A program made the translations under genes and the position numbers. 64,000 bases of DNA. Source: Escarpia spicata. Lineage: Eukaryota > Annelida > Polychaeta > Sabellida > Siboglinidae. The DNA lies in assembly GCA_963995525.1 (NCBI GenBank), contig OZ023206.1:248001-312000 (forward strand). Direction: 5' to 3'. The notes under the pieces are model-generated. The model was not told the DNA's origin and made no database searches. It saw only the letters and a program-made list of their open reading frames with translations. Below, piece by piece: positions 24,128 through 35,600 of this stretch; position 1 is the first letter of the stretch, and every line of letters begins with the position of its first letter.

Positions 24128-26735
24128 TAAGACCACACTAAGGATCCTTCCGCCGAAAAAAGTGCACTACAAATACCGTTTTGCTGTGATATGCATTAAT
24201 TTTTTTCGAACATTTTTACATGGGACATGTTTGTCTCGTGAGTACTGAATGTACTGCTGCTTTAGACAAGATAAAACATCAAATGGGGATGAGTTTTCAC
24301 ACCTATAACTTACGTAATATGTTCTTGTAACTTACGTGACGGGGATAAAACGGTAACATGCATTCCCATTTGGGGTTAATCTAGCTATATGTGTAGCTTG
24401 ATATCAATCTAGCCTTCGTGAAGATTTGTAACATGCAAAACATCTATTTGGGGTAAGACCACATTAAATATCCTTCCGCCGAAAAAAGTGCATTACAAAT
24501 ACCGTTTTGCTGTGATATGCATTAATTTTTTTCGAACACTTTGATATGGGACATGTTTGTCTCGTGAGTACTGAAGGTACTGCTGCTTTAGACAAGAAAA
24601 AACTTCAAATGGGGATGAGTTTTCACACCTATAACTTACGTAATATGTTCTTGTAACTTACGTGACGGGGATAAAACGGTAACATGCATTCCCATTTGGG
24701 GTTAATCTAGTTATGTGTGTAGCTTGATATCAATCTAGCCTTCGTGAAGATTTGTAACGTGCAAAACATCTATTTAGGGTAAGACCACATTAAGGATCCT
24801 TCCGCCGAAAAAAGTGCACTACAAATACCGTTTTGCTGTGATATGCATTAATTTTTTTCGAACATTTTGACATGGGACATGTTTGTCTCGTGAGTACTGA
24901 ATGTACTGCTGCTTTACACAAGATAAAACATCAAATGGGGATGAGTTTTCACACCTATAACTTACGTAATATGTTCTTGTAACTTACGTGACGGGGATAA
25001 AACGGTAACATGCATTCCCATTTGGGGTTAATCTAGTTATGTGTGTAGCTTGATATCAATCTAGCCTTCGTGAAGATTTGTAACGTGCAAAACATATATT
25101 TGGGGTAAGACCACATTAAAGATCCTTCCGTCGAAAAAAGTGCACTACAAATACCGTTTTCCTGTGATTTGCATTAATTTTTTTCGAAAACTTTGATATG
25201 GGACATGTTTGTCTCGTGAGTACTGAAGGTACTGCTGCTTTAGACAAGAAAAAACTTCAAATGGGGATGAGTTTTCACACCTATAACTTACGTAATATGT
25301 TCTTGTAACTTACGTGACGGGGATAAAACGGTAACATGCATTCCCATTTGGGGTTAATCTAGTTATGTGTGTAGCTTGATATCAATCTAGCCTTCGTGAA
25401 GATTTGTAACATGCAAAACATATATTTGGGGTAAGACCACATTAAGGATCCTTCCGCCGAAAAAAGTGCACTACAAATACCGTTTTGCTGTGATATGCAT
25501 TAATTTTTTTCGAACATTTTTACATGGGACATGTTTGTCTCGTGAGTACTGAATGTACTGCTGCTTTAGACAAGATAAAACATCAAATGGGGATGAGTTT
25601 TCACACCTATAACTTATGTAATATGTTCTTGTAACTTACGTGACGGGGATAAAACGGTAACATGCATTCCCATTTGGGGTTAATCTAGTTATGTGTGTAG
25701 CATGATATCAATCTAGCCTTCGTGAAGATTTGTAACATGCAAAACATCTATTTGGGGTAAGACCACATTAAGGATCCTTCCGCCGAAAAAAGTGCACTAC
25801 AAATACCGTTTTGCTGTGATATGCATTAATTTTTTTCGAACATTTTGACATGGGACATGTTTGTCTCGTGAGTACTGAATGTACTGCTGCTTTAGACAAG
25901 ATAAAACATCAAATGGGGATGAGTTTTCACACCTATAACTTACGTAATATGTTCTTGTAACTTACGTGACGGGGATAAAACGGTAACATGCATTCCCATT
26001 TGGGGTTAATCTAGTTATGTGTGTAGCTTGATATCAATCTACCCTTCGTGAAGATTTGTAACATGCAAAACATCTATTTGGGGTAAGACCACATTAAGGA
26101 TCCTTCCGCCGAAAAAAGTGCACTACAAATACCGTTTTGCAGTGATATGCATTAATTTTTTTCGAACATTTTGATATGGGACATGTTTGTCTCATGAGTA
26201 CTGAATGTACTGCTGCTTTACACAAGATAAAACATCAAATGGGGATGAGTTTTCACACCTATAACTTACGTAATATGTTCTTGTAACTTACGTGACGGGG
26301 ATAAAACGGTAACATGCATTCCCATTTGGGGTTAATCTAGTTATGTGTTTAGCTTGATATCAATCTAGCCTTCGTGAAGATTTGTAACGTGCAAAACATA
26401 TATTTGGGGTAAGACCACATTAAAGATCCTTCCGCCGAAAAAAGTGCACTACAAATACCGTTTTGCTGTGATTTGCATTAATTTTTTTCGAAAACTTTCA
26501 TATGGGACATGTTTGTCTCGTGAGTACTGAATGTACTGCTGCTTTAGACAAGATAAAACATCAAATGGGGATGAATTTTCACACCTATAACTTACGTAAT
26601 ATGTTCTTGTAACTTACGTGACGGGGATAAAACGGTAACATGCATTCCCATTTGGGGTTAATCTAGTTATGTGTGTAGCATGATATCAATCTAGCCTTCG
26701 TGAAGATTTGTAACATGCAAAACATCTATTTGGGG

Positions 26736-27061
26736 TAAGACCACATTAAGGATCCTTCCGCCGAAAAAAGTGCACTACAAATACCGTTTTGCTGTGATAT
26801 GCATTAATTTTTTTCGAACATTTTGACATGGGACATGTTTGTCTCGTGAGTACTGAATGTACTGCTGCTTTAGACAAGATAAAACATCAAATGGGGATGA
26901 GTTTTCACACCTATAACTTACGTAATATGTTCTTGTAACTTACGTGACGGGGATAAAACGGTAACATGCATTCCCATTTGGGGTTAATCTAGTTATGTGT
27001 GTAGCTTGATATCAATCTAGCCTTCGTGAAGATTTGTAACGTGCAAAACATATATTTGGGG
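26736..27061. repeat. Type A monomer (m83), majority-like example
   Basis: Type A keeps the BamHI site at p15-20, GATATG at p61-66, GAACATTTTGAC (or the common TTTTTAC version) at p81-92, T at p123, TAGAC at p136-140 and T at p145. Subvariants differ at p90, at p271 (AGCTTG or AGCATG), at p285, at p306 (CATGC or CGTGC) and at p317. This copy has the CGTGC and ATATAT 3' end, typical of an A that precedes a P monomer. Confidence 0.8.
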
Positions 27062-30000
27062 TAAGACCACATTAAAGATCCTTCCTCCGAAAAAAGTGCA
27101 CTACAAATACCGTTTTGCTGTGATTTGCATTAATTTTTTTCGAAAACTTTGATTTGGGACATGTTTGTCTCGTGAGTACTGAAGGTACTGCTGCTTTAGA
27201 CAAGAAAAAACTTCAAATGGGGATGAGTTTTCACACCTATAACTTACGTAATATGTTCTTGTAACTTACGTGACGGGGATAAAACGGTAACATGCATTCC
27301 CATTTGGGGTTAATCTAGTTATGTGTGTAGCTTGATATCAATCTAGCCTTCGTGAAGATTTGTAACATGCAAAACATCTATTTGGGGTAAGACCACACTA
27401 AGGATCCTTCCGCCGAAAAAAGTGCACTACAAATACCGTTTTGCTGTGATATGCATTAATTTTTTTCGAACATTTTTACATGGGACATGTTTGTCTCGTG
27501 AGTACTGAATGTACTGCTGCTTTAGACAAGATAAAACATCAAATGGGGATGAGTTTTCACACCTATAACTTACGTAATATGTTCTTGTAACTTACGTGAC
27601 GGGGATAAAAGGTAACATGCATTCCCATTTGGGGTTAATCTAGTTATGTGTGTAGCTTGATATCAATCTAGCCTTCGTGAAGATTTGTAACATGCAAAAC
27701 ATCTATTTGGGGTAAGACCACACTAAGGATCCTTCCGCCGAAAAAAGTGCACTACAAATACCGTTTTGCTGTGATATGCATTAATTTTTTTCGAACATTT
27801 TTACATGGGACATGTTTGTCTCGTGAGTACTGAATGTACTGCTGCTTTAGACAAGATAAAACATCAAATGGGGATGAGTTTTCACACCTATAACTTACGT
27901 AATATGTTCTTGTAACTTACGTGACGGGGATAAAACGGTAACATGCATTCCCATTTGGGGTTAATCTAGCTATATGTGTAGCTTGATATCAATCTAGCCT
28001 TCGTGAAGATTTGTAACATGCAAAACATCTATTTGGGATAAGACCACATTAAATATCCTTCCGCCGAAAAAAGTGCATTACAAATACCGTTTTGCTGTGA
28101 TATGCATTAATTTTTTTCGAACACTTTGATATGGGACATGTTTGTCTCGTGAGTACTGAAGGTACTGCTGCTTTAGACAAGAAAAAACTTCAAATGGGGA
28201 TGAGTTTTCACACCTATAACTTACGTAATATGTTCTTGTAACTTACGTGACGGGGATAAAACGGTAACATGCATTCCCATTTGGGGTTAATCTAGTTATG
28301 TGTGTAGCTTGATATCAATCTAGCCTTCGTGAAGATTTGTAACATGCAAAACATCTATTTGGGGTAAGACCACACTAAGGATCCTTCCGCCGAAAAAAGT
28401 GCACTACAAATACCGTTTTGCTGTGATATGCATTAATTTTTTTCGAACATTTTTACATGGGACATGTTTGTCTCGTGAGTACTGAATGTACTGCTGCTTT
28501 AGACAAGATAAAACATCAAATGGGGATGAGTTTTCACACCTATAACTTACGTAATATGTTCTTGTAACTTACGTGACGGGGATAAAACGGTAACATGCAT
28601 TCCCATTTGGGGTTAATCTAGTTATGTGTGTAGCTTGATATCAATCTAGCCTTCGTGAAGATTTGTAACATGCAAAACATATATTTGGGGTAAGACCACA
28701 TTAAGGATCCTTCCTCCGAAAAAAGTGCACTACAAATACCGTTTTGCTGTGATATGCATTAATTTTTTTCGAACACTTGGACATGGGACATGTTTGTCTC
28801 GTGAGTACTGAAGGTACTGCTGCTTTAGACAAGAAAAAAATTCAAATGGGGATGAGTTTTCACACCTATAACTTACGTAATATGTTCTTGTAACTTACGT
28901 GACGGGGATAAAACGGTAACATGCATTCCCATTTGGGGTTAATCTAGTTATGTGTGTAGCTTGATATCAATCTAGCCTTCGTGAAGATTTGTAACGTGCA
29001 AAACATCTATTTAGGGTAAGACCACATTAAGGATCCTTCCGCCGAAAAAAGTGCACTACAAATACCGTTTTGCTGTGATATGCATTAATTTTTTTCGAAC
29101 ATTTTGACATGGGACATGTTTGTCTCGTGAGTACTGAATGTACTGCTGCTTTACACAAGATAAAACATCAAATGGGGATGAGTTTTCACACCTATAACTT
29201 ACGTAATATGTTCTTGTAACTTACGTGACGGGGATAAAACGGTAACATGCATTCCCATTTGGGGTTAATCTAGTTATGTGTGTAGCTTGATATCAATCTA
29301 GCCTTCGTGAAGATTTGTAACGTGCAAAACATATATTTGGGGTAAGACCACATTAAAGATCCTTCCGTCGAAAAAAGTGCACTACAAATACCGTTTTCCT
29401 GTGATTTGCATTAATTTTTTTCGAAAACTTTGATATGGGACATGTTTGTCTCGTGAGTACTGAAGGTACTGCTGCTTTAGACAAGAAAAAACTTCAAATG
29501 GGGATGAGTTTTCACACCTATAACTTACGTAATATGTTCTTGTAACTTACGTGACGGGGATAAAACGGTAACATGCATTCCCATTTGGGGTTAATCTAGT
29601 TATGTGTGTAGCTTGATATCAATCTAGCCTTCGTGAAGATTTGTAACATGCAAAACATATATTTGGGGTAAGACCACATTAAGGATCCTTCCGCCGAAAA
29701 AAGTGCACTACAAATACCGTTTTGCTGTGATATGCATTAATTTTTTTCGAACATTTTTACATGGGACATGTTTGTCTCGTGAGTACTGAATGTACTGCTG
29801 CTTTAGACAAGATAAAACATCAAATGGGGATGAGTTTTCACACCTATAACTTACGTAATATGTTCTTGTAACTTACGTGACGGGGATAAAACGGTAACAT
29901 GCATTCCCATTTGGGGTTAATCTAGTTATGTGTGTAGCATGATATCAATCTAGCCTTCGTGAAGATTTGTAACATGCAAAACATCTATTTGGGGTAAGAC

Positions 30001-31298
30001 CACATTAAGGATCCTTCCGCCGAAAAAAGTGCACTACAAATACCGTTTTGCTGTGATATGCATTAATTTTTTTCGAACATTTTGACATGGGACATGTTTG
30101 TCTCGTGAGTACTGAATGTACTGCTGCTTTAGACAAGATAAAACATCAAATGGGGATGAGTTTTCACAACTATAACTTCCGTAATATGTTCTTGTAACTT
30201 ACGTGACGGGGATAAAACGGTAACATGCATTCCCATTTGGGGTTAATCTAGTTATGTGTGTAGCTTGATATCAATCTACCCTTCGTGAAGATTTGTAACA
30301 TGCAAAACATCTATTTGGGGTAAGACCACACTAAGGATCCTTCCGCCGAAAAAAGTGCACTACAAATACCGTTTTGCTGTGATATGCATTAATTTTTTTC
30401 GAACATTTTTACATGGGACATGTTTGTCTCGTGAGTACTGAATGTACTGCTGCTTTAGACAAGATAAAACATCAAATGGGGATGAGTTTTCACACCTATA
30501 ACTTACGTAATATGTTCTTGTAACTTACGTGACGGGGATAAAACGGTAACATGCATTCCCATTTGGGGTTAATCTAGTTATGTGTGTAGCTTGATATCAA
30601 TCTAGCCTTCGTGAAGATTTGTAACATGCAAAACATCTATTTGGGGTAAGACCACACTAAGGATCCTTCCGCCGAAAAAAGTGCACTACAAATACCGTTT
30701 TGCTGTGATATGCATTATTTTTTTTCGAACATTTTTACATGGGACATTTTTGTCTCGTGAGTACTGAATGTACTGCTGCTTTAGACAAGATAAAACATCA
30801 AATGGGGATGAGTTTTCACACCTATAACTTACGTAATATGTTCTTGTAACTTACGTGACGGGGATAAAACGGTAACATGCATTCCCATTTGGGGTTAATC
30901 TAGCTATATGTGTAGCTTGATATCAATCTAGCCTTCGTGAAGATTTGTAACATGCAAAACATCTATTTGGGGTAAGACCACATTAAATATCCTTCCGCCG
31001 AAAAAAGTGCATTACAAATACCGTTTTGCTGTGATATGCATTAATTTTTTTCGAAAACTTTGATATGGGACATGTTTGTCTCGTCAGTACTGAAGGTACT
31101 GCTGCTTTAGACAAGAAAAAACTTCAAATGGGGATGAGTTTTCACACCTATAACTTACGTAATATGTTCTTGTAACTTACGTGACGGGGATAAAACGGTA
31201 ACATGCATTCCCATTTGGGGTTAATCTAGTTATGTGTGTAGCTTGATATCAATCTAGCCTTCGTGAAGATTTGTAACATGCAAAACATCTATTTGGGG

Positions 31299-31624
31299 TA
31301 AGACCACACTAAGGATCCTTCCGCCGAAAAAAGTGCACTACAAATACCGTTTTGCTGTGATATGCATTAATTTTTTTCGAACATTTTTACATGGGACATG
31401 TTTGTCTCGTGAGTACTGAATGTACTGCTGCTTTAGACAAGATAAAACATCAAATGGGGATGAGTTTTCACACCTATAACTTACGTAATATGTTCTTGTA
31501 ACTTACGTGACGGGGATAAAACGGTAACATGCATTCCCATTTGGGGTTAATCTAGTTATGTGTGTAGCTTGATATCAATCTAGCCTTCGTGAAGATTTGT
31601 AACATGCAAAACATATATTTGGGG
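31299..31624. repeat. Type C monomer (m97), example
   Basis: Type C is like type A with T-to-C at p11, giving CACACTAAGG, normally together with TTTTTAC at p86-92. It commonly precedes D or K. A sub-branch (m75, m86, m95, m103, m111) also has C at p258 and A at p262, read as GCTATATG, and precedes K. The same p258/p262 pair occurs in m31, m47 and m52, which lack the p11 change; they also precede K. Confidence 0.8.
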
Positions 31625-31950
31625 TAAGACCACATTAAGGATCCTTCCTCCGAAAAAAGTGCACTACAAATACCGTTTTGCTGTGATATGCATTAATTTT
31701 TTTCGAACACTTGGACATGGGACATGTTTGTCTCGTGAGTACTGAAGGTACTGCTGCTTTAGACAAGAAAAAAATTCAAATGGGGATGAGTTTTCACACC
31801 TATAACTTACGTAATATGTTCTTGTAACTTACGTGACGGGGATAAAACGGTAACATGCATTCCCATTTGGGGTTAATCTAGTTATGTGTGTAGCTTGATA
31901 TCAATCTAGCCTTCGTGAAGATTTGTAACGTGCAAAACATCTATTTAGGG
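31625..31950. repeat. Type D monomer (m98), example, ending in TTTAGGG
   Basis: Type D has T at p25 (CCTCCG), GAACACTTGGAC at p81-92, G at p123, and AAAAAAATTC or GACAAAAATTC at about p144-153. Its 3' end has CGTGC and usually A at p323, which turns TTTGGGG into TTTAGGG (31944-31950 here). Most D copies are followed by X; m34 and m50 are exceptions. The 3' end variant also appears on a few non-D monomers (m41, m43, m76, m142, m176), which look like mosaics. Confidence 0.8.
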
Positions 31951-32276
31951 TAAGACCACATTAAGGATCCTTCCGCCGAAAAAAGTGCACTACAAATACC
32001 GTTTTGCTGTGATATGCATTAATTTTTTTCGAACATTTTGACATGGGACATGTTTGTCTCGTGAGTACTGAATGTACTGCTGCTTTACACAAGATAAAAC
32101 ATCAAATGGGGATGAGTTTTCACACCTATAACTTACGTAATATGTTCTTGTAACTTACGTGACGGGGATAAAACGGTAACATGCATTCCCATTTGGGGTT
32201 AATCTAGTTATGTGTGTAGCTTGATATCAATCTAGCCTTCGTGAAGATTTGTAACGTGCAAAACATATATTTGGGG
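31951..32276. repeat. Type X monomer (m99), example
   Basis: Type X is defined by G-to-C at p138, reading TTTACACAAG where others have TTTAGACAAG. Otherwise it is close to type A, with the BamHI site kept. A sub-branch (m70, m81, m120, m168, m173, m181) also has CTCATGAG at about p108-115 and ends CGTGC; it follows an A or P whose 3' end has TACCC at p283-287. Confidence 0.8.
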
Positions 32277-32602
32277 TAAGACCACATTAAAGATCCTTCC
32301 GTCGAAAAAAGTGCACTACAAATACCGTTTTCCTGTGATTTGCATTAATTTTTTTCGAAAACTTTGATATGGGACATGTTTGTCTCGTGAGTACTGAAGG
32401 TACTGCTGCTTTAGACAAGAAAAAACTTCAAATGGGGATGAGTTTTCACACCTATAACTTACGTAATATGTTCTTGTAACTTACGTGACGGGGATAAAAC
32501 GGTAACATGCATTCCCATTTGGGGTTAATCTAGTTATGTGTGTAGCTTGATATCAATCTAGCCTTCGTGAAGATTTGTAACATGCAAAACATATATTTGG
32601 GG
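32277..32602. repeat. Type S monomer (m100), example
   Basis: Type S is a branch of type P with two extra linked changes: T at p26 (CCGTCG) and C at p56 (TTTTCCTG). It shares with P the A at p15, GATTTG at p61-66, GAAAACTTTGATAT at p81-94 and G at p123. It is found at m63, m67, m78, m91, m100, m108 and m116 only, and in all but m63 it follows X and precedes an A pair. m126 has the p56 change alone. Confidence 0.8.
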
Positions 32603-35600
32603 TAAGACCACATTAAGGATCCTTCCGCCGAAAAAAGTGCACTACAAATACCGTTTTGCTGTGATATGCATTAATTTTTTTCGAACATTTTTACATGGGA
32701 CATGTTTGTCTCGTGAGTACTGAATGTACTGCTGCTTTAGACAAGATAAAACATCAAATGGGGATGAGTTTTCACACCTATAACTTACGTAATATGTTCT
32801 TGTAACTTACGTGACGGGGATAAAACGGTAACATGCATTCCCATTTGGGGTTAATCTAGTTATGTGTGTAGCATGATATCAATCTAGCCTTCGTGAAGAT
32901 TTGTAACATGCAAAACATCTATTTGGGGTAAGACCACATTAAGGATCCTTCCGCCGAAAAAAGTGCACTACAAATACCGTTTTGCTGTGATATGCATTAA
33001 TTTTTTTCGAACATTTTGACATGGGACATGTTTGTCTCGTGAGTACTGAATGTACTGCTGCTTTAGACAAGATAAAACATCAAATGGGGATGAGTTTTCA
33101 CAACTATAACTTCCGTAATATGTTCTTGTAACTTACGTGACGGGGATAAAACGGTAACATGCATTCCCATTTGGGGTTAATCTAGTTATGTGTGTAGCTT
33201 GATATCAATCTACCCTTCGTGAAGATTTGTAACATGCAAAACATCTATTTGGGGTAAGACCACACTAAGGATCCTTCCGCCGAAAAAAGTGCACTACAAA
33301 TACCGTTTTGCTGTGATATGCATTATTTTTTTTCGAACATTTTTACATGGGACATGTTTGTCTCGTGAGTACTGAATGTACTGCTGCTTTAGACAAGATA
33401 AAACATCAAATGGGGATGAGTTTTCACACCTATAACTTACGTAATATGTTCTTGTAACTTACGTGACGGGGATAAAACGGTAACATGCATTCCCATTTGG
33501 GGTTAATCTAGCTATATGTGTAGCTTGATATCAATCTAGCCTTCGTGAAGATTTGTAACATGCAAAACATCTATTTGGGGTAAGACCACATTAAATATCC
33601 TTCCGCCGAAAAAAGTGCATTACAAATACCGTTTTGCGGTGATATGCATTAATTTTTTTCGAAAACTTTGATATGGGACATGTTTGTCTCGTCAGTACTG
33701 AAGGTACTGCTGCTTTAGACAAGAAAAAACTTCAAATGGGGATGAGTTTTCACACCTATAACTTACGTAATATGTTCTTGTAACTTACGTGACGGGGATA
33801 AAACGGTAACATGCATTCCCATTTGGGGTTAATCTAGTTATGTGTGTAGCTTGATATCAATCTAGCCTTCGTGAAGATTTGTAACATGCAAAACATCTAT
33901 TTGGGGTAAGACCACACTAAGGATCCTTCCGCCGAAAAAAGTGCACTACAAATACCGTTTTGCTGTGATATGCATTAATTTTTTTCGAACATTTTTACAT
34001 GGGACATGTTTGTCTCGTGAGTACTGAATGTACTGCTGCTTTAGACAAGATAAAACATCAAATGGGGATGAGTTTTCACACCTATAACTTACGTAATATG
34101 TTCTTGTAACTTACGTGACGGGGATAAAACGGTAACATGCATTCCCATTTGGGGTTAATCTAGTTATGTGTGTAGCTTGATATCAATCTAGCCTTCGTGA
34201 AGATTTGTAACATGCAAAACATATATTTGGGGTAAGACCACATTAAGGATCCTTCCTCCGAAAAAAGTGCACTACAAATACCGTTTTGCTGTGATATGCA
34301 TTAATTTTTTTCGAACACTTGGACATGGGACATGTTTGTCTCGTGAGTACTGAAGGTACTGCTGCTTTAGACAAGAAAAAAATTCAAATGGGGATGAGTT
34401 TTCACACCTATAACTTACGTAATATGTTCTTGTAACTTACGTGACGGGGATAAAACGGTAACATGCATTCCCATTTGGGGTTAATCTAGTTATGTGTGTA
34501 GCTTGATATCAATCTAGCCTTCGTGAAGATTTGTAACGTGCAAAACATCTATTTAGGGTAAGACCACATTAAGGATCCTTCCGCCGAAAAAAGTGCACTA
34601 CAAATACCGTTTTGCTGTGATATGCATTAATTTTTTTCGAACATTTTGACATGGGACATGTTTGTCTCGTGAGTACTGAATGTACTGCTGCTTTACACAA
34701 GATAAAACATCAAATGGGGATGAGTTTTCACACCTATAACTTACGTAATATGTTCTTGTAACTTACGTGACGGGGATAAAACGGTAACATGCATTCCCAT
34801 TTGGGGTTAATCTAGTTATGTGTGTAGCTTGATATCAATCTAGCCTTCGTGAAGATTTGTAACGTGCAAAACATATATTTGGGGTAAGACCACATTAAAG
34901 ATCCTTCCGTCGAAAAAAGTGCACTACAAATACCGTTTTCCTGTGATTTGCATTAATTTTTTTCGAAAACTTTGATATGGGACATGTTTGTCTCGTGAGT
35001 ACTGAAGGTACTGCTGCTTTAGACAAGAAAAAACTTCAAATGGGGATGAGTTTTCACACCTATAACTTACGTAATATGTTCTTGTAACTTACGTGACGGG
35101 GATAAAACGGTAACATGCATTCCCATTTGGGGTTAATCTAGTTATGTGTGTAGCTTGATATCAATCTAGCCTTCGTGAAGATTTGTAACATGCAAAACAT
35201 ATATTTGGGGTAAGACCACATTAAGGATCCTTCCGCCGAAAAAAGTGCACTACAAATACCGTTTTGCTGTGATATGCATTAATTTTTTTCGAACATTTTT
35301 ACATGGGACATGTTTGTCTCGTGAGTACTGAATGTACTGCTGCTTTAGACAAGATAAAACATCAAATGGGGATGAGTTTTCACACCTATAACTTACGTAA
35401 TATGTTCTTGTAACTTACGTGACGGGGATAAAACGGTAACATGCATTCCCATTTGGGGTTAATCTAGTTATGTGTGTAGCATGATATCAATCTAGCCTTC
35501 GTGAAGATTTGTAACATGCAAAACATCTATTTGGGGTAAGACCACATTAAGGATCCTTCCGCCGAAAAAAGTGCACTACAAATACCGTTTTGCTGTGATA

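Larger units (their letters stand above)
21195..28364. repeat. 11-mer higher-order repeat, two copies of 3585 bp
   Basis: m66-m76 (21195-24779) and m77-m87 (24780-28364) have the order X-S-A-A-X-F-A-P-C-C-K. Both copies share rare marks at matching places: TTTTGCAGTG with CTCATGAG and GTGTTTAGC in the second X, CCTCCG with GATTTGGGAC in P, and a one-base deletion giving AAAAGGTAAC in the first C, so each copy is 11 x 326 - 1 bp. Differences seen are TTATGTA in m79, GGGATAAG at the end of m86 and the 3' end of m76. Shared deletions at identical phase make duplication of the whole block far more likely than independent mutation. Confidence 0.92.

Noticed and set aside
31944..31950. Interstitial telomeric repeat
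   Set aside because: TTTAGGG occurs singly per monomer through one substitution and never in tandem heptamers.
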